Assembly: GCA_017936265.1 (NCBI GenBank)
Contig: JAGBFX010000054.1
Coordinates: 1 to 38,268, forward strand
DNA length: 38,268 nt
Reading direction: 5' to 3'
DNA from: Bacteroidaceae bacterium
Lineage (GTDB): Bacteria > Bacteroidota > Bacteroidia > Bacteroidales > Bacteroidaceae
Below are positions 16,959 to 25,410 of this stretch, piece by piece. The notes under the pieces were generated by a model. It was given only the letters and a program-made list of their open reading frames with translations. It ran no database searches and had not been told where the DNA came from. Within the stretch, counting starts at the first letter, position 1, and each line of letters begins with the position of its first letter. A program made the translations under genes and the position numbers.

Positions 16959-19327
16959 TAATTTGACCTTACCACATCGGCGGGGTTCTCCGTCGCAGCC
17001 TTCCACGAGCGCAAAGTAACCAGCAATGCTGTCAACAACACCACAACAGCAAGCACTGCAAGCGGCAGCCACAATGAGAGTTCAATGCGGTTTACGAATC
17101 CCTGGAGCCAGTTGTCTGCAATTATCCACGCCACCGGCGCAGCCACTGCAAAGCAGACAGCCACTATTAGCAGATAACGGCGGTTGAACATTGTCACCAC
17201 ACTGCCCGATGACGCACCATAGACCTTGCGCACGGCAATCTCACTGCGGCGGTGTTGTGTCTCGAAGAGCACAATGCCGAACACCCCCATCAACGATATT
17301 ACAACAGCAATAAGCGCAAAGAGAGAAATCATTACAGTCTGTTTCTTTGTGTCACCATAGACCTTTGCGATGGCGTCATTCACAAATTCAATCTTGGGTT
17401 CACTGCAGTTGGGCTCAATATTCCTGGCAGCCTGTCTTATGTCATTGCACACAGCCTCAACATCAACATTCTTGTTCAAACGCACATAATATGTACCGTT
17501 GACGTAATTGTGATTACCGAGAAGCAAAGTATTCCCGTTAGGACTATTGGCACCCAAAAGATTTATATGCGGTATTATACCTATAATATCCATACCGCTC
17601 CACTTGTCCCCGACACCAAGACCTGTGGCTTCGGCAGTATAATCGGTTATCAGATAGCCGTTCCTCTCTTTCGTTATTCCTTCCCCTGCAATCACCGGGA
17701 CGCCGAACACATCGGTAAAGTTATACCTGACGAACCATATACTCATCTCTACATCTACATCATCTATCGTACGGACCTGACACGAGTGACTGTTTCCAAA
17801 AAGCGGATTAACAGATGATGTTACAGCAGCAATGCCGGGAATCTTCTCAAGTTCCTCTATAAAAAGTCCTTCCTTAGCCGAAAGGTCATAACAGTTTACC
17901 TCAAGGATATTCTCACGCTCTATGCCCACATTGTAGCGAATCATGTGGCTGTACTGCAATGAGAACACAAGTGCAAGCACCATGAGCACCATTGAGACAA
18001 TGAACTGCAACGACACAAGTCCCGAGCGCAATACACGCCCCGCCTTTGATGAAGCAAAGCCGCCCTTTACAGCCAGCGAGGCATTGAACCCTGTAATGTA
18101 GAATGCCGGGTACACTGCCGCAACGACCGCTACCCCCACAGCGATAGCAAGCACGACAGCGAGCGTCGCAATATTCTCCCCAACAGAAAGCGGGCAACTT
18201 ATATATTCGTTAATAAAGCCTCCGTCAAGAAACGATACAATGTAAAGCGCTATAGCCAATGCTATAAGAACCAGGCCCACCGCCTCAAAGAAGAAGTTCA
18301 TTCGCAATGTCCCCTGTCCGGCACCGAACACCTTGCAGATGTTTACAGTGCGTATGCGCACAGGCACAAGGGCCATAAAGAAGTTTACAAAGTTTATGAA
18401 CGCTACAAGCACAATAACAAGGGCAATGGCAAGCAGAGTCATTGTTGTACCCCACGAACCGTTAGGATACATCTCGAACTCTGTTGTAAAGTAGAAATCA
18501 TCCATTGGAATGAGCTTGACAGGCATATTGAAACGCTCTGCCCTCTCCTCCTCGGTCATGTTAAGTTCTTCGCCTGTCGCTGCCACATATTCGGCAAGAC
18601 GCTTCTCGTTGAACTCAAGGAATTTCTTGCTCCATAGTTCTACATATTCTTTGGGGTCGGCACCTTCATGCAGTTTTACAAATACCGAATAGTTCCAATT
18701 GCTGTTATCCATACCATGCTCACGGTTGTCGTTACGGAATATGTGACGCCCGCCAAGAATTGTATTGGCAGCAAAATCCTCAAATATACCCACGACCGTA
18801 AGCGGAGTTTCCGGTTTAAGACTGCCCGTTTCTGTATATATCACATCACCTACATTAACGCCCATGACCTTTGCCGCACTCTCCGACACCACAGCCGCAT
18901 TCATGCGTTTGAAATCGTCGGCACTGCCCACAAGCAACTTAAAAGAGAACACATCCAATATCGGAGCGTTGCAACACGATACAAAATAGTCATATTTTTT
19001 AGCCTCTCCATCACCATCGGCCCACACAGCATGGTCACTTATCTTCAAAGAGGCGATGGCCTCCACTGTAGGCAACGCCTCGGCAGTCTCATAAGAGACC
19101 GGATTCGGCACATTCTCGCCCCAGCCTCCAAAGAATTCATAATAGGGCGAAAGCATATACACCCGCTCATTGTCCTTTATTGACTTGTTGAAAGTAAAGG
19201 AACTGTACACCTGTGCCATTATAATATAGAAGGCAGCAAAGGCCAATGCCAAGCCTGCCATGTTCAGCAGCGAGGCTACCTTAAAGCGCTTGAGGGTAGT
19301 TATAAAATTCTTGATTGCTATTTTCAT
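16958..19327 (-). CDS. FtsX/MacB-type ABC permease (fourth in the locus)
   Basis: 789 residues with the MacB plan twice over: a first membrane helix near the N-terminus (SLLNMAGLALAFAAFYIIM, about 18-36), a large periplasmic MacB_PCD domain, three helices (from about 285 to 400), a second periplasmic domain, then three final helices. After the sixth helix it has the family motif RRSEIAVRKVYGASSGSVV. It probably forms the membrane part of a tripartite export complex with the single ATPase of this locus. Its first helix resembles those of the two permeases at the front of the locus. The gap to the previous gene holds a hairpin and a palindromic repeat. Confidence 0.9.
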   Translation of the reverse strand: MKIAIKNFITTLKRFKVASLLNMAGLALAFAAFYIIMAQVYSSFTFNKSIKDNERVYMLSPYYEFFGGWGENVPNPVSYETAEALPTVEAIASLKISDHAVWADGDGEAKKYDYFVSCCNAPILDVFSFKLLVGSADDFKRMNAAVVSESAAKVMGVNVGDVIYTETGSLKPETPLTVVGIFEDFAANTILGGRHIFRNDNREHGMDNSNWNYSVFVKLHEGADPKEYVELWSKKFLEFNEKRLAEYVAATGEELNMTEEERAERFNMPVKLIPMDDFYFTTEFEMYPNGSWGTTMTLLAIALVIVLVAFINFVNFFMALVPVRIRTVNICKVFGAGQGTLRMNFFFEAVGLVLIALAIALYIVSFLDGGFINEYISCPLSVGENIATLAVVLAIAVGVAVVAAVYPAFYITGFNASLAVKGGFASSKAGRVLRSGLVSLQFIVSMVLMVLALVFSLQYSHMIRYNVGIERENILEVNCYDLSAKEGLFIEELEKIPGIAAVTSSVNPLFGNSHSCQVRTIDDVDVEMSIWFVRYNFTDVFGVPVIAGEGITKERNGYLITDYTAEATGLGVGDKWSGMDIIGIIPHINLLGANSPNGNTLLLGNHNYVNGTYYVRLNKNVDVEAVCNDIRQAARNIEPNCSEPKIEFVNDAIAKVYGDTKKQTVMISLFALIAVVISLMGVFGIVLFETQHRRSEIAVRKVYGASSGSVVTMFNRRYLLIVAVCFAVAAPVAWIIADNWLQGFVNRIELSLWLPLAVLAVVVLLTALLVTLRSWKAATENPADVVRSN

Positions 19328-19387
19328 AATAGTTTTGTTGTTGTTAGATTCATCACTATGTTAAGGATGACAATCGGTGTCCATTAC

Positions 19388-19406
19388 TCATTAAAAGTTA
19401 AACATT
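19388..19406. repeat. Short AACATT-type repeat in the permease gap
   Basis: CATTAAAAGTTAAACATT is a short degenerate version of the arrays at 3239-3299 and 16920-16958. Confidence 0.35.
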
Positions 19407-19490
19407 GACAGTACTCGCTGACCGCGTCCCACGCGGCACGAATTACTTCCGTGCTACGCGTGACCAACCGCTGCTCGTACTGTCGATGTT
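19401..19490. repeat. Large imperfect hairpin element in the permease gap
   Basis: The outer arms at 19401-19414 and 19477-19490 pair in 13 of 14 positions. Inner arms at 19430-19440 and 19450-19462 pair with a two-base bulge around loop AATTACTTC. The stretch between the arms is an asymmetric internal loop. Its size and place match the other extragenic hairpins of this locus, but its core sequence is different. Confidence 0.6.
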
Positions 19491-19508
19491 ACAAGTAACA
19501 TTAAGCAT

Positions 19509-19550
19509 TATTGTCATGTCGAGCGAGCGTAGCGACGAGACATCTCTTGT
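19509..19550. repeat. Interspersed GTCATGTCGA palindromic repeat, copy 1
   Basis: TTGTCATGTCGAGCGAGCGTAGCGACGAGACATCTC-type arm, ending next to the stop codon of the upstream permease (19554). It belongs to the family also seen at 21905, 22870, 27896, 27976, 28134 and 33090. Confidence 0.7.
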
Positions 19551-19553
19551 TTC

Positions 19554-21878
19554 TCAATTATTCCTTTTTATCATCTCCATAGGGTTCTCGTTTGCGGCAC
19601 GCCACGAGAGCAACAGCTGCACCACATACACAAAAGCAACTACCGCCAAAGCACCTGCAATATATATCCACACGGGCACACTGCAACGCATTTGCGCAAG
19701 AGTAGAGAGCCACTCCTCATTCAGCCGCACGGCAATGGCAACACCACATACAACCGCCGGGATCACAATCCACAGCAGCCTTGCTCCAAGAACCACCAGA
19801 ACCTCGCTTGTCGATGCACCGCACACCTTGCGCAAGGCTATCTCCTTGCGGTGGCGCGCCATTTCGCCTTGCAGGTAACCGCTCAGACCAATGAATGCAA
19901 TGAGCAGCACAACAGAAGCCACCACAACCATTCCGTTGCGCATGCGCTTTACAGGAGCAAACGTTATATCTATCCACTCGCTGTAAGGGATAATCTTGTA
20001 TTTGTATGTGCCCTCATAGATTGATGATATCGCCTCATCAAGCGCCTTGACATTCCCGCTGTTTATTTCATCAAGCAGAATATTGTATAGTACCACTACC
20101 CTGTATTCAGGAGCCAGGTCGCTCAGGTAAGGTACCGTATGCAGCAAAATAGGCAGTGCCACACCCCTGCTCATCATGCGGTAGTCGGCAACGACACCCA
20201 CTATCTCAAAAGGCACCATTGAACTGTCGTATATGATTTTGCCTATGGGAGAGTCTTTCCAGCCGCGCATTTCGACATACGTCTCGTTTACAATGACCTT
20301 GTCGGCACCGTCGACAGGCAGGAAGTTACGTCCCTGCACAATCCTCATCTGCATTGATGGTATATAATTCTCATCGACTATATCCCAACGGCACGAAAAG
20401 AGCAAGTTACCCTCTTCATCCACGCATGGCATTCCCGAATATCCCGACAAGGGCGATGAAGATGACATTCCTGCATTCTCTACAAAAGGCAGGCTGCGTA
20501 ATTTGTCGGCTATTACCCCGGCATTCTTAATCTCAGTAGAGAGTTCAAGCGCCATGAGCCTGTCGAACTTGTAGCCATAATCTGAATTCATGATATAAGA
20601 CACCTGCCTGTTGCTTACCATGAGGAATATCACCACAGCCACAGCCATTGTCACTTGCAGGAAGAGCAGTGACTTTTTCCACCACGCCCTGTTGTCCCCG
20701 CCACGGCAGAAAGCATAGTCTATGCTCACAGCCGAGAATATCACAGCCGGCACAATACCTGCTACCGCAAAAGCCAACAGACACACGACAAGAGGTATCC
20801 ATATACGCTCCGGTGCAAAGAGGTCGATTATCCTGTACCCGAAGAGGTCGAATATTTGGCCGTGCAGGCTTGTTATAAGAATGACGGCAACAGCCACAGA
20901 AACAAGCAGAATGAGGAACGTCTCGGCAAGCAGCATACCGAATACCGTCCCGCGCGAAGCACCGTTACACTTCATTGTCGCTATTGTACGGCTACGCTCG
21001 GCAAGCGAGGATATTGTCAACAGCACATAGTTGAGGCACGCTACAATGAGAGCCACCAAGGCTATTGCCGAATATATCATCTGCATCTGCATTACATCAC
21101 TCTCTACATAGATTGTAGATGTGAGCGGTACGAAACTGTATGTAATCTGCCACTCCTTACAATGCTCCTCAATGCCATGCTTTCTTATAAATTCAGGCAT
21201 TGCAGCCTCAACTTCGGCAATATCGGCACCCTCGCATAGTTTTATAAACGTCGTATAACTGTCCTGACCGGTCCATATCTCATTATCCTCATCATACGGC
21301 AAGTGCTCAAGTATATCAAAGTCGCCTATCGACTGGTTCACACGCGGCGTTTCAAATACACCGGCAACGACGTCCAGTCCCAACTTCTTGCCAAGCGGGT
21401 CCTCATCGCCGAACATCTTTTTGGCAAGACGCTCCGAAATCATTATCTCGCCGGAGGCTTTACCCTCACTGCTTAATATTCTGTGGGGGTCGCCACTGAT
21501 AACCCCAAAGTCAAGGACATCGAAAAGAGTGCTATTGATCTGTAATGCTGTAGCCTCCATAAGATTGTCTGTAGTGCCAAAAATCTTTTGCACCTCAATG
21601 AAGTGTACAGCAGCCTCAACCTGGGGTATATCAGCGACAAGGTTCGGAGCAAGCGGCTTAACCAGTTTATGTGCCATTCCGCCAATCTTCGGCGATTGTT
21701 CCCACACCTGGAACACCCTCTCTTTGTTGGGAAAGAATTTATTGAAAGAGAAGTTAAGCCCCACGTATGAGAATACAAGAAGCGCTACAGCCACACCCAA
21801 TGACAAGGAGAGAACCCTTGCCAGTGAGTTGCCACGTCTTTTCAACAGGTAACGGAATGAATAATTCAGTGTTTGCAT
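19554..21878 (-). CDS. FtsX/MacB-type ABC permease (third in the locus, divergent)
   Basis: 774 residues. It starts MQTLNYSFRYLLKRRGNSLARV, with a first helix at about 20-45. A periplasmic domain with KNFPNKERVFQV-like MacB_PCD features follows, then helices at about 270-390, a second periplasmic domain and three C-terminal helices ending in NENPMEMIKRNN. The family motif RHRKEIALRKVCGASTSEV is present. It is the least similar of the four permeases and lacks the NFVNFFFAL segment the others share. This fits a heterodimer in which this subunit pairs with one of the others. Confidence 0.9.
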   Translation of the reverse strand: MQTLNYSFRYLLKRRGNSLARVLSLSLGVAVALLVFSYVGLNFSFNKFFPNKERVFQVWEQSPKIGGMAHKLVKPLAPNLVADIPQVEAAVHFIEVQKIFGTTDNLMEATALQINSTLFDVLDFGVISGDPHRILSSEGKASGEIMISERLAKKMFGDEDPLGKKLGLDVVAGVFETPRVNQSIGDFDILEHLPYDEDNEIWTGQDSYTTFIKLCEGADIAEVEAAMPEFIRKHGIEEHCKEWQITYSFVPLTSTIYVESDVMQMQMIYSAIALVALIVACLNYVLLTISSLAERSRTIATMKCNGASRGTVFGMLLAETFLILLVSVAVAVILITSLHGQIFDLFGYRIIDLFAPERIWIPLVVCLLAFAVAGIVPAVIFSAVSIDYAFCRGGDNRAWWKKSLLFLQVTMAVAVVIFLMVSNRQVSYIMNSDYGYKFDRLMALELSTEIKNAGVIADKLRSLPFVENAGMSSSSPLSGYSGMPCVDEEGNLLFSCRWDIVDENYIPSMQMRIVQGRNFLPVDGADKVIVNETYVEMRGWKDSPIGKIIYDSSMVPFEIVGVVADYRMMSRGVALPILLHTVPYLSDLAPEYRVVVLYNILLDEINSGNVKALDEAISSIYEGTYKYKIIPYSEWIDITFAPVKRMRNGMVVVASVVLLIAFIGLSGYLQGEMARHRKEIALRKVCGASTSEVLVVLGARLLWIVIPAVVCGVAIAVRLNEEWLSTLAQMRCSVPVWIYIAGALAVVAFVYVVQLLLSWRAANENPMEMIKRNN

Positions 21879-21904
21879 AAAAAGCTGTTTAAATTCAGTT
21901 CAAT

Positions 21905-21985
21905 TGTTCGAGATGTCTCGCATACGCTCGACATGACAATGCTGTTCATAATATCCTCGCAGAGTTCATCCCGACATAGCGCTCG
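21905..21985. repeat. Interspersed palindromic repeat, copy 2 (inverted orientation)
   Basis: Arm GAGATGTCTCGCATACGCTCGACATGACAAT (about 21910-21940) runs opposite to copy 1. A second partial arm (AGTTCATCCCGACAT) follows. Confidence 0.55.
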
Positions 21986-22028
21986 TTACTTTCATCTTTC
22001 ATCTTTGCTCTTTGTTCTGCCCGGTACC

Positions 22029-22152
22029 GGAAAATCATTGTAGCGAGGCAAAGACAAGGCTTGCGAAGTTACGAGGAGCGCAGTTTACTAAACGTAAATG
22101 AGCACCGCAGGAACAAGCGTAACGCAGTATTTGCCCGGTACAATGGTTTTCC
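22029..22152. repeat. Large hairpin element A with conserved core
   Basis: The outer arms 22029-22042 and 22139-22152 pair in 13 of 14 positions, followed by AGGCAAA with TTTGCCC. The core blocks AGGCTTGCGAAG, CGCAGTTTACTAAACGTAAATGAG (in two parts) and CAAGCGTAAC are shared with element B at 33625-33760, although the outer arms differ completely. A small internal hairpin TTTAC/GTAAA sits at the tip. The element ends on the last base of the ATPase stop codon, so it lies in the transcript between ATPase and permease genes. Confidence 0.7.
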
Positions 22153-22832
22153 TACAGTTTGTTTGCCACATCCGTTACTATCTGTCCATCGAACAGGCAT
22201 ATAGTACGCGATGCATACTGCGCGTCGTGCTGGGAGTGTGTAACCATGATGATGGTTGTACCTTCGCGGTTGAGTTCCTGAAGAAGGTGCATTACCTCCT
22301 GACCGTTCTTTGAGTCGAGGTTTCCGGTAGGCTCATCGGCAAGGACAAGCTTGGGGTTGGATATTACGGCACGAGCAATTGCAACACGCTGCTGCTGACC
22401 ACCGGAGAGCTGCTGCGGGAAGTGCCCCGCACGGTGCGAGATGTTCATGCGCTCAAGAATATCGTTGACACGCTGCTTACGTTCGGAGGCCTTCACGCCC
22501 ATATATACAAGCGGAAGTTCAACATTCTCGAATACTGTCATCTCATCAATGAGGTTGAATGACTGGAACACAAAGCCGAGATTGCCTTTACGGAACTGTG
22601 TACGCTCCTTCTCACGCAGGTTGCCCACCTCCTTGCCAAGCAAGGTGTATTTTCCGCCTGTGGGGTTGTCGAGCAGGCCCAGTATGTTGAGCAATGTTGA
22701 TTTACCGCAACCCGAGGGACCCATAACAGCCACGAACTCACCCTCTTTAACTTCAAAAGAAACACCGTTAAGAGCAATGGTCTCAATCTCTTCTGTAAAG
22801 AAACTCTTCTTCAAATTTTCTACTTTAAGCAT
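22152..22832 (-). CDS. ABC transporter ATPase (MacB/LolD type)
   Basis: 226 residues, the standard size for a LolD/MacB-like ATPase. Walker A is GPSGCGKST (38-46), Q-loop Gln90, signature LSGGQQQRVAIARA (142-155), Walker B LVLADEPTG (162-170) and H-loop His199 in VTHSQHD. It powers mechanotransmission through FtsX-fold permeases rather than carrying substrate through the membrane itself. It is the only ATPase among four permease genes here, so it presumably serves all of them. It is flanked on both sides by non-coding repeat elements. Confidence 0.96.
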   Translation of the reverse strand: MLKVENLKKSFFTEEIETIALNGVSFEVKEGEFVAVMGPSGCGKSTLLNILGLLDNPTGGKYTLLGKEVGNLREKERTQFRKGNLGFVFQSFNLIDEMTVFENVELPLVYMGVKASERKQRVNDILERMNISHRAGHFPQQLSGGQQQRVAIARAVISNPKLVLADEPTGNLDSKNGQEVMHLLQELNREGTTIIMVTHSQHDAQYASRTICLFDGQIVTDVANKL

Positions 22833-22869
22833 AATCGTATTTTTTTAGTTATTAATGTTAATTGTCTTA

Positions 22870-22955
22870 TCTTTTGAGATATTTCGCTTCGCTCAATATG
22901 ACAAAATGCAATATATATGCAATTCCGACCGAAGGAAAGAATCTCGTTCTTTTAT
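22870..22955. repeat. Interspersed palindromic repeat, copy 3
   Basis: Two arms in opposite orientation (GAGATATTTCGCTTCGCTCAATATGACA and the complement of GAACGAGATTCTTTCC) around an AT-rich near-palindrome. It fills most of the 123-base gap between permease and ATPase. Confidence 0.6.
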
Positions 22956-25397
22956 TTACCGCGAAATAGCATCGACAGGATTCTCATTCGCTGCACTCCA
23001 CGAGCGGAGAGAAACGGTAACGATAGTTATCAACAGGATTACTCCCACTGCCAAAGCATATACCCACCACGACATTGGAGTGCGATAGACATACAACTGC
23101 ATCCAGTTGTCGATTATACAATAACTCACAGGTATTGCCACTGCCGAACAGAGAACCACGATATAGAGGTATTTGCGGTTGAAGAAAGCAAGTATCTCAC
23201 TCACTGTTGCTCCATGAACTCGACGGATGCCTATCTCGCGGCGACGATACTGTGTTTCGAACAGTGCCAGACCGAATACTCCGATAATTGAAATAATAAT
23301 CGACAAGAACGAGAATAGCGTAACAAGTGTCGAAAGTTTATCCTCCTTCTGGTAAATAAATTCAATCTCATCATCAAAGAATCTTACATTAATATTCTCC
23401 GGCACAACATCGGGAGAAAAACCAACAATCGTTTGGTGTATATACTCTCTTACTTGCGCAATATCGGCACCCGCAACAGTACGTATATAAGCCCTGCGAG
23501 GCAAGTCCCAACCATACTGGCCAAAGACAACAAAAACATACGGTTTAATGGTGTTTTGGGCTGATTGGAAATCAAAATCCTCACAAATACCGACTACTTG
23601 TGTTTGCATGTTGCTGATATGACCTTGTATTTTACTCTCAGGAGAAAGATTCATCTCTTTAGCAGCCTTCTCGTTGAATATCATTGCACCTGTCATCACC
23701 TCATTATCAGAAGAGAGAAAGTCACGGCCTTCGACAATGTCAATCCCCATTACCTGCAAGAAGTTCCAAGATACTGGATATACTCTGAAAGTGACATGTT
23801 GTCCATCTTCGGTCTTGCGCGACCACTCCCTACTACCGCCAGAAATAAACTCTCCCTGTCCCCAAGCAACATCTCTAATTTGAGGATTCTGTCTGAGTTT
23901 ATCCTCCAAAGCATTGCGCTTTGTATAGTCCATTGTGATACCATCCTCTTTTGTCCAGCCATAAGTCGCTTCGTATGGTATTTCTACGGTCAAGATGTTC
24001 TCTTTGTCAAAACCCATATCACGCGTAAGCATATATTGATGCTGACGGTAGATAAAAAACGAGCAAATAATCAATGTAATGGAGATGAAATATTGCACTC
24101 CTACAAGCGTATAGCGCAAGATACGACCTGATTTTGATGCAGAGAAATCACCTTTGACAACAAATGCAGGCGAGAATCCGGTAATATACCACGCAGGGTA
24201 TAACGAAACCACTACACCGAAGAGAATTACACCCAAAGCAATTGCACCTGCCAACGACCAATTCTCGTTGATGGCAACCGAAGTCGAGATATACTCTTTA
24301 AGTGGTGTATCAGCAAACAGTGCCACAATGCCTGCTGCAACAATGAGTGATACAAGAATCAGCCCAATTGTCTCAAACAGGAAATTAAGACGCAGTTTTG
24401 CTATTGGCGCACCGAAAATCTTGTAATTGTTTACGGCACGGATTCTACTCGGAATCAAAGCAAAGAAGAAGTTTACAAAGTTGATAAACGAGATAACCAG
24501 AATCAATACAGCAATTGCAATGAGTGAATATGTTGTCGTACGACTGCCTGATATTCCAATATTATGGGTATCCTCTGCAAAAAAGAGTTCGTTGATAGGC
24601 ATTAAGCGCGGTTTGATACGCGAAATCTGAACCTCTGCCTCATGCTCACTCAGTCCTCTCTTTTGACAATCGTCAATAACATACTGATACATTTTCGCCT
24701 CGGCATCCTCGCGCGAAGCACCCTCTCTCAACAGTACATAGTATGGAGTACCCCAATTACCCTCTTCTTCAGGTTTTGCCTTTGCCATATAGCAAAAACC
24801 ATCAGACATGGCAATTGTAGACGGGCGTGGAAAGTCTTTATAGATACCTACAACCGTAAAAAGCAATTCACTGTCGGCATTCCGGCCATAATGCAACTTA
24901 TCTCCCACTGAGATATTACATCCATTGGCAATACTCTCTGTGATGATAATGTCATACTCGGTATGGAATGATGACGCACCGCCGGCAATAAACTCAAAAG
25001 GAAAAACCTCCAGTGCCTCAGGTTCTGCAGCTCCGAATTTGATGACAAAATTCTCAATTGAACCATTACGCTTTACAGATACATCTCCAGAGTAGTACAT
25101 TGCATCCTGTAACTCATAAATTGAGCCACCCGCCTCAACCTCAGGACAAACGGCACACATTCCATCCGGTGTCTGACGGTTCCAACTGAAATCCCAACTG
25201 CCGTCACCTATCCACGAAGGATGCTCCAAACGATATATACGCTCCGAGTTCTTGATAACACGGTTGTACGACAGGTCGAACTTTACCTGCACTGCGATAA
25301 GATATACCGCAGCAAAGGCCACCGCCATACCAAGTATATTCAATGCAGAAGAAGTAATATACCTTTTCAGCAATATTATGAAGTTCCTTAAATACAT
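22956..25397 (-). CDS. FtsX/MacB-type ABC permease (second in the locus)
   Basis: 813 residues. The first helix (SALNILGMAVAFAAVYLIAVQ) is followed by a large periplasmic domain, the segment ISFINFVNFFFALIPSRIRAVN (start of the middle helices), a second periplasmic domain, and a C-terminus with RRREIGIRRVHGATVSEILAFF and NENPVDAISR. It is a close paralog of the first permease, sharing the first 50 residues almost unchanged, and starts 13 bases after it. The two probably arose by tandem duplication. It is predicted to act with the downstream ATPase. Confidence 0.92.
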   Translation of the reverse strand: MYLRNFIILLKRYITSSALNILGMAVAFAAVYLIAVQVKFDLSYNRVIKNSERIYRLEHPSWIGDGSWDFSWNRQTPDGMCAVCPEVEAGGSIYELQDAMYYSGDVSVKRNGSIENFVIKFGAAEPEALEVFPFEFIAGGASSFHTEYDIIITESIANGCNISVGDKLHYGRNADSELLFTVVGIYKDFPRPSTIAMSDGFCYMAKAKPEEEGNWGTPYYVLLREGASREDAEAKMYQYVIDDCQKRGLSEHEAEVQISRIKPRLMPINELFFAEDTHNIGISGSRTTTYSLIAIAVLILVISFINFVNFFFALIPSRIRAVNNYKIFGAPIAKLRLNFLFETIGLILVSLIVAAGIVALFADTPLKEYISTSVAINENWSLAGAIALGVILFGVVVSLYPAWYITGFSPAFVVKGDFSASKSGRILRYTLVGVQYFISITLIICSFFIYRQHQYMLTRDMGFDKENILTVEIPYEATYGWTKEDGITMDYTKRNALEDKLRQNPQIRDVAWGQGEFISGGSREWSRKTEDGQHVTFRVYPVSWNFLQVMGIDIVEGRDFLSSDNEVMTGAMIFNEKAAKEMNLSPESKIQGHISNMQTQVVGICEDFDFQSAQNTIKPYVFVVFGQYGWDLPRRAYIRTVAGADIAQVREYIHQTIVGFSPDVVPENINVRFFDDEIEFIYQKEDKLSTLVTLFSFLSIIISIIGVFGLALFETQYRRREIGIRRVHGATVSEILAFFNRKYLYIVVLCSAVAIPVSYCIIDNWMQLYVYRTPMSWWVYALAVGVILLITIVTVSLRSWSAANENPVDAISR

Positions 25398-25410
25398 AAT
25401 AGTCTTTTTA

